Positions 26,760-37,520 of a stretch of 64,000 bases of DNA are shown piece by piece. Below the pieces are notes generated by a model that was not told where the DNA came from, did not search any database, and was given only the letters and a program-made list of their open reading frames with translations. The position numbers were made by a program, and so were the translations under genes. Origin of the DNA: Mactra quadrangularis (Eukaryota; Mollusca; Bivalvia; Venerida; Mactridae). How positions within the stretch are numbered: the first letter of the stretch is position 1; every line of letters begins with the position of its first letter. The stretch lies in NCBI GenBank assembly GCA_025267735.1, contig CM046301.1, positions 57,245,872 to 57,309,871 on the forward strand, read 5' to 3'.

Positions 26760-28114
26760 CGCCTTTATTCCTGGAATAATCAAAACCAAGTAAATTGAAC
26801 CGGAAGTAAAAAAATTTTAACTACTCGCAGCGATTACTTCCCTTTATTAAAATCAAAGGGGTATCTTCCTTTACCGGACTGGCCGCCAGTCCGGTAATTT
26901 ACCGGACTATACCGGACTGGCCTAAATATTTCATTGTTTTGATAAAGATACACAATAAAATTACATGTTTTGACTTTTTTATTATTTTAAAAGGCCATAT
27001 CTTGATAATCGATTAATTTTAAACAGTGAAAATAGCGTTTTAAACCGACTTTGAGCCAAAGAAATGAATATGTAAGAATACTCTCACTTTTTACAACCGG
27101 ACTGGCCTTAATTTATACTTATAAAATCGTAAACCTACCGGACTGGCGATATTTTCATGATGGAATAGCTACATAAATAGTTAAGAATAAATAATTAAAT
27201 GTTTTAAAAATATTTTATGCAATATAAAAAGAAACAAATGTTATTTGCTACCGGACTGGCATTTCTAAACGTTGTAAGATTACTCTCCCTTTTCACTACC
27301 GGACTGGCCTCAATATCTATTTATAAAATCGTAACACTACCGGACTGGCGATATTTTCATGATGAAATAGCTATAAAAAATAGTTAAGAATGAATAATTA
27401 AATGTTTTAAAAACACTTAATGCAACATAAGAAGAAAAAAATAGAATAATTTGCTACCGGACTGGCATTTCTAAACGTTGTAAGATTACTCCCCCTTTTC
27501 ACTACCGGACTGGCCTCAATATATACTTTTAAAATTATAACACTATCGAATTGGCGAAAATAAAGTCTTTACACTTGCGATATTGTAGTTTGACAAATAG
27601 CTGTAAATGTTTGATATGTTTTAACATATTTATGCATTTATAACATTTTGATAAATCATCTAACAAGGATTCTTTTTTAACTATTTAATAAAAATTACAT
27701 TATTTTGTACCGGGATAACTAAGCAAATTTAGATTGTTATATTATTTTTTTATAAGTATAAATTAAGGCCAGTCCGGTTGTAAAAAGTGAGAGTATTCTT
27801 ACATATTCATTTCTTTGGCTCAAAGTCGGTTTAAAACGCTATTTTCACTGTTTAAAATTAATCGATTTTCAAGATATGGCCTTTTAAAATAATAAAAAAG
27901 TCAAAACATGTAATTTTATTGTGTATCTTTATCAAAACAATGAAATATTTAGGCCAGTCCGGTATAGTCCGGTAAATTACCGGACTGGCGGCCAGTCCGG
28001 TAAAGGAAGATACCCCTTTGATTTTAATAAAGGGAAGTAATCGCTGCGAGTAGTTAAAATTTTTTTACTTCCGGTTCAATTTACTTGGTTTTGATTATTC
28101 CAGGAATAAAGGCG
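26760..28114. mobile_element. TTAA-bounded element B with ~365-bp TIRs
   Basis: Left arm from 26760 (CGCCTTTATTCCTGGAATAA) to about 27125 pairs with about 27749-28114. Positions sum to 54874 throughout and only rare mismatches are present. TTAA flanks it at 26756-26759 (shared with element A) and 28115-28118. Arms and spacer carry about a dozen ACCGGACTGG motifs in both orientations. The spacer has two ~203-bp direct repeats. No coding capacity. Confidence 0.85.
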
Positions 28115-30305
28115 TTAACTTTCAGAACATTACAGAATGAGGGTTATTTGTTTGGTGACATTTTGTGTATCTTGTAAGTTTTTTTTATTCTTAATGGCAT
28201 TTGAATGCATTCGGAACGATTTGAATGTTAGACTGGGGTACGGTCTAACGTAGACCATCCAAAACGAAGAGAATGTCTGACTCCGAGTGAGACGATTCAT
28301 CCCCAAAACTTTTCGACCTTTAGATAGCAATGCAAAATCAATTGGAGTAGTGTCCCTTTAATGCTACTCACAGGGATTCCTAACGATAATCATTTATACC
28401 TATAATATATACAAGGGGTCCAACATCAAAATTTTGAAAATTAACCCTTGCGTCACAGAAACATGCATAATTCCGTTATTTTTTCGAATATTCTCACCAG
28501 GTCTTCAAGTTTCGATACAGAAGACATTTATCTATCCATAAAGCCTAAGTTTTTTACAACAAATTTACAACTTTTTACATTATTCAAGCTAGTTTTTCGG
28601 TATATAAACTACAAAAATCGACTGAACCATGTATGAAAGGATGTAGAACATGTTTTTGCATTTTCTTGAAGCTTAGACACTGAAGTTTCCGAAACTGGAT
28701 GATGCCACTTCGGCACTCTTGGGCAACTCCCAAAATTCAAGATGGCGGACAAAATGGCGGATGAGAAACGATGAATCAATAATAAATCCATCTTTATCAC
28801 AGTCTAATCATTCAAAAAGCTAAACTTAGTCTAACATTATCTGCAATATTATTTCATGCAATTTTCGTACCCTTCGTTTATTCTCCAATCCAAGATGGCG
28901 GACAAAATGGCGGATGAGAAACGACGAATCTATAATAAATCCATCTTTATCACAGTCTAATCATTTAAAAAGCTAAAATTAGTCTAACATTATCTGCAAT
29001 ATTATTTCATGCAATTTTGGTACCCTTCGTTTATTCTCCATTCCAAGATGGCGGACAAAATGGCGTATAAAGGCCACATTTGTCATATATGTCAACCACA
29101 ATGAGCCAAATCGTACATAGAGGCATATCGAAAGAAATAATGCATTTTTGTAGTTATACCTGAGTTTATATAACTGGTTAATGCCACTCTGGCATCATTG
29201 GACAATTCACAAAATCCAAGATGGCGGCTAGAAGGGCGTAAATAACTAGCTGTTAGGTATATATCAACCTCAATGAGTTAAGTCATAGAGTGGGGAATAC
29301 CAAATAATTTCAATGCATTTTATTTTCTCGTTAATCCACTTTTATTAATGCAACCGATTGGTGCCATACTGGTATTCTTGGATTACTTCAAGAATGCGAG
29401 ATGGTGGTCAAAATGAATGATAAAAGCTGGAAAATTAAGTCACATAAATAGACATTACTCCACACTAATGAGTATACAGCGACATGTTTAGGTTTTATAT
29501 CTCTTTGTCTTGCGAATATTAAATAATTGATACTAGCTTGTCAGTCGACTCTAGAAGCAACTTGTTTCTAAGATGTTAATTTAGAGACACTATTCTGATA
29601 ATATTTAATTCATTGAACAACATAAGTTGTTATACGAAATTTTAATATACTTAGAATAACGACCACTTTTCCATATATGTTTGCCACTTCAATAATAATC
29701 AATATGTACTAAAAGCAGGTTATAAACAAAGAAAAAGACAAATGATATTGAAAGTATTATGTTCAAGTTCAATTACATTTCAATGTATTATAAACGTACA
29801 TTAATGCCAAAGCAAATGAAAGAACTTATGTCGACATTGTAACACATTTTGATAGTATTAAGGGAAATTGCAATAGGATTTCAAGTTCGATCTTGATATC
29901 ACAACTGGATCATGAGTGTTCTTTATTTCACTGTAAATACTCTATCAATTGATCAAAAAGGAGAAATATCAAACGCACATTTCCATCAAAGTTTGTAGTA
30001 TAATTTGTTTTGTCATTTACAAGGATAGAGAGAAATTAGATGTCAATTCTATAAGTGTATACACTTCTAATTTGAACCCAGTGTCTAGCTCATGATTTAG
30101 CAAATAGTGTTACCCTGTGCAAGATGGTGGCTTTAAGGGATTCATAAATTACAAAAATATGACAAAATAGAAACTTTAGAAGTGTCTTGTTTCACTTGCA
30201 ATGCACTCGTGCCTGCATTCTAGCATTATTGTCAACATTATTCATTAAAAATTTAAAATGATTTATACAATTACTCGCAATGTGTTTTGCGGTTTTATAA
30301 AACTT
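28115..30305 (-). repeat. giant inverted repeat, right arm
   Basis: Reverse complement of 23551-25741. Its inner end begins with TTAACTTTCAG, so joining both arms at one TTAA would give an uninterrupted palindrome. Its outer end is GCGGTTTTATAAAACTT. No convincing target duplication flanks the two outer ends. Confidence 0.97.
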
Positions 30306-30789
30306 TTACAAAACAAATTTGTGTACTCGCCAGACGAAGTATGGGACTATGCGATCGTTATTATATAATTTCAATTGAATGAAAAGCAACACGGAAGTAA
30401 AATTTCGAAATAGTCGATCAATAAACGCTAAGATAACAAACTTATTCATTGTCAGGAGGGTGACTGCAAACTTTAAGTAGAAATATAAGTTTTGAATAGC
30501 CTTACAAATAATGACCACGTGATAATGAGGGTTATTCAATTGAAACGCAGACGTATTATATCTTTTTTAAGAATGGATTTTAAACAAAATCTATTTTGAA
30601 GCAATATCATATTACCACACGGTTTTTACGAATAATAATTCTAGGCTTGGTTAAAACGATCAAATTTCTTTAAGTAGTAAAATTATTTTGAATGTAAAAA
30701 AACCAATTTGAATTATTATCTGACTAGAGTGAGACTGGTAAATGCTATTAGCTATAAGAAATTAGATTTTGTATGAAACATATGTGAGA

Positions 30790-31056
30790 GCAACTCATCA
30801 TTTTGTCCTTGTTTATTTACAATACGGCGCCCAGCGCACCTAGCCTAGCTTTCCTGGACCCTTGTCTATAACCAGTACTCAACTACCCTTCAACAAGGTC
30901 GGCAACTTCTCCATATACCTTATTAATGGAGGAAAATTGACAAAATTGTCAAATTTTCAAGGAAAGGTATAACCTCACCGGGTGGGATTCGAACCCTTAT
31001 TCCTTCGAGACACTAGATTCGAAATACCGGTGCTCTACCAACTGTGCTACAGACTC
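30790..31056 (-). repeat. tRNA-derived SINE
   Basis: On the minus strand TAGCACAGTTGGTAGAGCAC (A-box-like) is followed by GGGTTCGAATCCCACC (perfect B box). It then runs into a body ending near TTGTAAATAAACAAGGAC. The anticodon arm does not fold cleanly, so a SINE head is more likely than a tRNA gene. Confidence 0.6.
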
Positions 31057-31059
31057 GGG

Positions 31060-31296
31060 TGTCACAACAATTACTTATAAAATAAACAAGCACATGCTCT
31101 TCGCCGATATCTCTTGCCTGACAAATATTTGAATGACATCATGGGGCGCATAAAGCAAGCACTTTTTTTTCTTTTCCCAAAAATTCCCTAGCTTCGTTCG
31201 TAGCGTTGTATCTTTCGCACAAAATTTTTATCGAACGATAAACAAGGTATTTTTTCAAAAATAATTTGTGCACAGGACTCACAATTCGTGTGCGCA
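31060..31296. other. noncoding spacer
   Basis: Nothing recognised. Confidence 0.3.
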
Positions 31297-31405
31297 TGAT
31301 TTAGCAAATAGTGTTACCCTGTGCAAGATAGTGGCTTAAAGGGATTCATCAATTACAAAAATATGACAAAGTAGAAAATTTAGTCAAGTGTCTTGTTTCA
31401 CTTAA
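31297..31405 (+). repeat. diverged third copy of palindrome arm fragment
   Basis: This block matches the outer part of the right arm (about 30096-30207) in the same orientation: GATTTAGCAAATAGTGTTAC, CCTGTGCAAGAT and GTGTCTTGTTTCACTT are shared, with several substitutions and small gaps. It shows that the arm family exists outside the palindrome. Confidence 0.8.
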
Positions 31406-32689
31406 GTCTAAATATCTTTAAAGAACACATAACATATCTGATGCATCAGTGTCAAAAGTTTAAACAGGCCTGGTAACTAAATACTTTTGGAGTATATTCA
31501 CTACCAACTGCAAAGACTCCCCCAAAGAAGAATGGTACGCTGAGATAACTTGTCGATCTCGTTCGCAATACTCAAATATGTTCCATTCCAAACATTATAG
31601 ACGATGCATTGCATGATATGGTGATTCTTCATGTTTTCGGTAACATTACATATATGTTTAATCGTATTAACCTTTAATACTTGGTACGAAGCACAGACAA
31701 CAAAATTGTACAGCAAATTATAACTATTGCTGCAATTCGCTGAGTACCAAAAATATCTGACTGCATTGGTGTGCTGATACTCATTTTGGAATATCTATCT
31801 TACTCTATAACAATACGTTCAACTGTCATTCGTCTGAAATGTAATGTTACAAGTCGGTCAGTTATTGACAGCATAAAGAAAGTACACTATTAGCATTGGT
31901 TTAAAATATGGTTTTAAATCTGGTTCACCTATCCTACACCAACAGTGAAGACAGTTATGATATCTTTTGGCCATAAGCTAGTATCCATTTGGATACTTTC
32001 TTAAGTCAATAAGCATTAATATGTAAAATTTACCATTGCATATGATGTGCTTAGAATGTTGAGTGCAAAATACTAATATAGTATGTAAATAGTAATTTGT
32101 GTCGTCACTTGAAAATGTTGTTATCAACATACAAAAACGACCAGAGAAATTGTGCTATCGTTATGTTATATTAGACTGAAGCAAACTTGAACATTTAAGC
32201 ACATATTCTAATTGAGTCTAGTTTAGTCAAGTCAGACTGTATTTTTTGTTCCACAAAAATGCCACCATTTTGAATGTTGGTACAATCTGAGTGTTTTCAT
32301 AGGGTCCCTATCTGCGACGATGGTGACTTAAGTGTCATCATAATGGCCTGTTATTTATTATCCAGTAAATAAGTATCATTATTAATTAACTGTATGATAT
32401 TGGACTCAGGGCTGATATGGCGTTCACTACGGCATTATAACCAAATAACAAGGGCATTATGAAAACACTTCATTATTTACATTACATTATTGCTAAAAAT
32501 AGAACTGGTTGAATTTGCTTCGTAACCGTAATCTAGGACTCCACCTTGAATCTTGAGTTGCTAATAGATAATCAGGTGGGATAAACTTGTTTTACGAACT
32601 GGAGAAAGATTCAAAAGCAAAAAACAACAACATTGAAACTTAAACCCACACGTGTTTGTTTCCGCCCATGTATGTATTTTATATATACT
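31406..32689. other. noncoding stretch
   Basis: No gene recognised; a 71-residue minus-strand frame at 31501-31716 has no domain. Confidence 0.35.
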
Positions 32690-33235
32690 GAACTATAAGA
32701 TCATATCCGCCATTTAAGCCGCCATTTTGGATTTATAATTGTTTATTAGAACTTAAAACTTAGTTAAATCAATCGGTTTCTTTAATTACATGAACTATTC
32801 TTTAAGTAAATAAATTTCTACACCACTCAGTCTCTTTCTGCCAGTTTGTTCTTTATATACTGGGCTAATTGCCCTTTATCCGCCATTTTGACCGCCATTT
32901 TGAATTTAAATATTTGTATATGAATGACAAAATTTAGCCAACTGGATCCGCAGATGTTGAAATCACTTTTGTCCTTCATTTTAAGAACATAATGTGTAAA
33001 ATATATATTTTGCATGTATTATTTAGCCTCTAGCCGCCATCTTGGTCGCCATCTTGGATTCTGGGAGTTGCCCAAGGATGACAAAGTGGCATCAACCGGA
33101 TTTGGAATCAGTAAGACTATGTCTACCAATAAATTGAATAACATTTTCTACATCATTTCGTGCAAGGTCATCCTTGGTGTTGGCCGGACTATATTATAGG
33201 TATAAATGATTATCGTTAGGAATCCCTGTGATGCT
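32690..33235 (+). repeat. diverged CCGCCAT-unit array related to palindrome arms
   Basis: CCGCCATTTAAGCCGCCATT, CCGCCATTTTGACCGCCATT and GCCGCCATCTTGGTCGCCAT headers recur. The block ends with GGTATAAATGATTATCGTTA and GGAATCCCTGTGA, which also occur at 25455-25490 in the left arm. Orientation equals the left arm. Two short open frames here are repeat-derived. Confidence 0.8.
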
Positions 33236-33411
33236 ACTTACGAATATTCATGAGGCATTGAAGTCGGCCCAACAATGGTACCTATTTATTTCGCTAAAAA
33301 CGAGGTACAAAAACAGTATGTAGGAACAAAATTTCGTATGAATGACAAAGGAGGACCACCAAATTATTAGGAAACCCCCAAATTTTCCCTAAGGCAGTGG
33401 CTAGAGTTACG

Positions 33412-33500
33412 GTACCGTAACTCTAGACACTGGTTCTAGAGTTACGGAAGTTCCGTAACTGTAGACAACCCTACCAGGGTTGGCTAGAGTTACGGAAGTC
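33412..33500. repeat. small self-complementary TAGAGTTACGG repeats
   Basis: GGCTAGAGTTACGG and its complement CCGTAACTCTAG alternate three to four times, giving nested hairpins including TTACGGTACCGTAA. It could be the end of another foldback element. Confidence 0.55.
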
Positions 33501-34558
33501 AAATAACATGCATATGTTTCAACTTTTTAACATCGAAAAACTTGTTTATATTCAATATTACTCGAAATAAACAAATTTTTACCGTCGTGACTTATTCAAT
33601 TGTTCAAACTCCCCGCAGCGGTTATCTCCCTTTATTAAATCAATAACCACTGCCACCACAAGTAAAATTCGTCCCTCAGAGAGCCGAAAAACTTTTTTCA
33701 TCTTTTCTTTTAACAATTCAATATTTTTAATAATTTTAGTCTTCTCTTAGTAAAATATGATGTTCAAAGTACATAAAGATAAAAAAAGTTTTATCAATTT
33801 GTAGAAATAACAAAGCGTGACGTAAGCACTGTGAGAAGTTTGGACATTCTATAAATAGATAGTATTATTAGCGTCACGTGATTTACGTGGTGGCAGTGAT
33901 TAAGGTAGCTCCAAACTTTACAAATTAATTTTCGACTTTCCTTCGATCTTAATCAAATTAAGTACACTTGTCAACTGAAGTTTCGTCTTTTCGGTTTTGG
34001 TGTTCAAAATGATTAAAACGTTGCTTTGGTGACGTCGTGCCGCGAATTGGCGCGTGACGTATTTTGCGGTTATTTTTGCGTCTCGGCGTTCATAAAATGG
34101 ACAATAATTGACGGAAATTTATCAAAAAAACTTGTAAATATTCTGCATACACATGGCAAAGGGATGCAAAGGTCAGTGTTAACGAATTACAGTATATATT
34201 GTGTTCTCATAGCTTTAAACGTCGTGAGACGGTGATTTTATTAGCTCATACAAATGGAATTATTTCATACTGAAACGCATTTTACGAAAAAAGTAGTCTG
34301 GTGACATACCCTGAAAATTTAATATGTTATTCCCAGATGTATATGTATATATATGTAAAGATATTATGAAATAAAAAATACATGTCTTCGAGCTACTTTT
34401 TCCGTAATTCAACGTTTTAGAGAAGTAATTGTATGAAATAAAGACAGTTTTTCTCTGACGTCGTAGGCGACGTCGCGTAAATTGAATGTATTTAATCTTT
34501 AAAAATACGTAAAGAAAAGGTAAACTGCATTAATAACAATGAGAAAAATAACTGTATG

Positions 34559-34592
34559 AGTGTGTGTATATATATATATATACATACATATA
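34559..34592. repeat. (TG)n(TA)n microsatellite
   Basis: TGTGTG followed by a TA run and CATACATA lies at the inner end of the left arm of element C. Confidence 0.8.
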
Positions 34593-34799
34593 CTTTTTAT
34601 CAAATATAATTTCTTAGGCTAGTAAGACTAAAAAAACAGGACTTATACATGATACAAAAAACATAAAATACGTAAAGTATGAACAGTAAAGGTACTTCAA
34701 AAAATTCATATATGTCGTATGATATTTGAATGAAGGATGCACAAGAATGCAAGAAAAATACGTCCTTGAGTGTTGACGTAATACAATACTAGCAATGGC

Positions 34800-35030
34800 T
34801 ATCTGTTTGTTTGTTTGTTGGGTTTAACGCCGTAGTTGACATTATATAGGTCATATAACGGTGGTCAGTCAACCAACTCACTTTGACTGACCACTGCCCT
34901 ACATAATTAAAGATCATTGGTAGGAGGGAGAATAGCCGTAGAAATAATTTTATGACCAATCTCCACGAAAGTATGCACCGCCCGGGAATCGAACACACGA
35001 CCCCTCGATCAGTAGACTGCTGTGAATTTC
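34800..35030 (-). repeat. SINE copy 3
   Basis: Contains GGTTTAACGCCGTAG, AGGTCATATAACGGTGGTCA, GACCACTGCCCTACATAATT and GGGAATCGAACACACGACCC. The last is a B-box complement, so it is read on the minus strand. The CCAGAGATTTAG block present in other copies is deleted. It is inserted in element C. Confidence 0.8.
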
Positions 35031-37520
35031 TAATTCAGTTAGTCGACGTACATTTTCAGGAATGTATCCATTTGCCGGTTTAACATATGCACTTATTTTT
35101 CCCGACGAAATGTCTACCGCAGTTATTTAAAGAATATCTGACGAATATGCTGTAAAAAGACAACAATTTGATGATAAAGTAAAGAATTAACGGAAATACC
35201 ATGTAGTGTGTATTCATGTATACAAAATACAAATTTAACGTACGCACTATTGATCGAATAGTGCGTTTCAAATGTAGCCTCTGGATGATGAGTTCTGTGC
35301 TTAAGGTTGCAACACAATTATAATTATTACTATTGTCACAATTGCACTTGGCTTTACACAAACCGTCAGAAATTAAATGAAAAATAGAGAAAAAAGACGT
35401 GTCAACCAGGGTTCGATCCCGCGACTGAAGAATAACGAGTTGATTGTCTTACCACGCAAACAACGATGCTCAATGCGTGTGAATTATGGGTTATCAAAAT
35501 AGTGTGTTAGCAATACGCTCTTATTTAATGTCTAATATTACCCAAACATTAAATATACTGTGCATTGTGACCTTTTAGTTTATGCAATCTTACAGTTCAA
35601 TATAATTGTATTATATGTTTCAATTTTACCTAGACCAAAAGAATAATGACTGGTCCTTTCTGTGCTCCTATTGTAGGTGGACCAGGACATAAGACCGGTG
35701 TCGAAATATATCATGTTACTGAATCATCGTCTGTTACATACATAATTGTATGTATTCCACTCTTATATATGATGCCTTCAATAGCTTAATGAAATGAAGT
35801 GGACCTTTTTCCTTTTAATTTTAGTTGCAGTCGGCTCTTTTTACAATCTGTGCTCGTTTCCACCAACATATGATTAGAACGCTTTTTATCTCGTTTGTTA
35901 GTACACTTGCCGTTGTTTTATGCCTCAGCCCCATAAAATTGTGGCTTGTTGCTGACCCGTTCGTGCATACAGCCGTAGATCGTGGGAAGCCTTGCGTATT
36001 ATGGTGACAGTGCGCGCCTGGCACAAAAACAACAAACCCGTACGGAGCCGTAGCTGGAAGATATGCAAGTTTAATCCATACTTATTTTAACGATTTTTTC
36101 ACGATTTCACTTTGAAACTGATACGTGTATCTTGGGTTCATGTTACGGACACTCGTAAAAACGTAACAGTCCATCCGGGTACACAAGATTTCGTACGGGT
36201 CCATGCGGAGCTTGATCGCACTGCCCCCGTACGGTGCCCTTACGGCTTTTTCATGTTTATGTGACTGTAGCTTTACTTGGTGATAGGCCGTGATTTTCGT
36301 TGACCTGATAAAACATAACAGAATGATCTATGTAATATAGATTTAAAGTTACATTGCATTAGAAAAAATTTGTATTGGTACATTGTGTGTTAATATTGAA
36401 TTAAAAATGTCAAAATGTAAAATACAAAACAAAATTTTACAAGAACAAATTAGACAAGACAGATACGTTGTCGAACAATTTTCAATAGATTCGGTTTATT
36501 ATAAAAAACATTCTCCAGTGTAACGGGGTTAGATATACATAGTTATAACTATTTGTCTGAAATATGAATCCGCCCGAACAGTCATGTTAAAGTTTTTTAC
36601 GGTGTGTGCAAAACTGCATATTACAAAGTATTTATTTCATACAAATGTTAAGCTCAATTTTGTACTTGCACATAGTGTATTGAAATGATTAGCTCAATTG
36701 TGAAGCAGGTACATTTGAAGTTTATAACAATAATAATAATCTTTGGCATATCCGCCTTCTGGTCACCAAGTACTAAGTAATTATATAGTACATGGTAAAG
36801 TCTTAGTTATTTCAAAAGCATGCGTTTTTTAACGATTTATAAGTCCAAAATACTAAATTCGAGAGGAAAAGATTTACACACATGAGGTCACTAGTTCGAG
36901 CACCAGATCTGATACTCATAGGATAAAACACTTTCCCACTATTGCACTATCTTTTAATTATAATGCAACATTCACCACTGAACAGCATTCATTAAATGAT
37001 ATAAAACGGAAAATAATTGTTTACAGTGAAAAACTGCCATTTATTTGTTTCATGTAGATGTATATTGGGAAGCTTTTGTGGTTGACAACATTCTGAACAT
37101 ATTATAAATTGACTACTTCTTAATATGCGGATACATTTGTACTTACGGATCTACTCGTTTTCCTACTATAGCTTTTATATTGCAAGATGTCTCAGCCGGT
37201 TATTTCCAATGGTTGGACCAATCTCTCTCACTGTTAATATTGTCGCCCTTGGGGCTGGAATATTCAGCACGGAAATGCGGTCTTTCAGATAGCCATTGCT
37301 AGTATGGTATTACAACAATATTCAAGAACGTATTTTTCTTGCATTCTTGTGCATCCATCATTCAAATATAAAACGACATATATGTATTTTGAAGTACCTT
37401 TACTGTTCAACATAAGCGTCTTATATGTTTACTTGTATCATGAATATTATAAATATGTCTTTTTTCTTTTAGTCTTAATAGCCTAAGAAATTATATTTGA
37501 TAAAAATATATGTATGTATA
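35031..37520. other. interior of element C, no recognised gene
   Basis: No transposase motif found. About 35403-35472 has a tRNA-like segment (GGGTTCGATCCCGCG) that may be another SINE head. About 36035-36260 has CGTACGG-rich sequence. Confidence 0.4.

Noticed and set aside
25056..28800. Mirrored pairs of 60-66-residue open frames in the palindrome arms
   Set aside because: They are identical only because the DNA is an inverted repeat. They have no domain, and they overlap tandem repeat units.
23549..30308. TTA target duplication around the giant palindrome
   Set aside because: TTA occurs near both outer edges but not at equivalent positions relative to the arm ends, so I do not call a duplication.
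30963..31056. tRNA gene on the minus strand
   Set aside because: A- and B-box-like blocks are present, but the anticodon arm and acceptor stem do not pair well, so a SINE head fits better.
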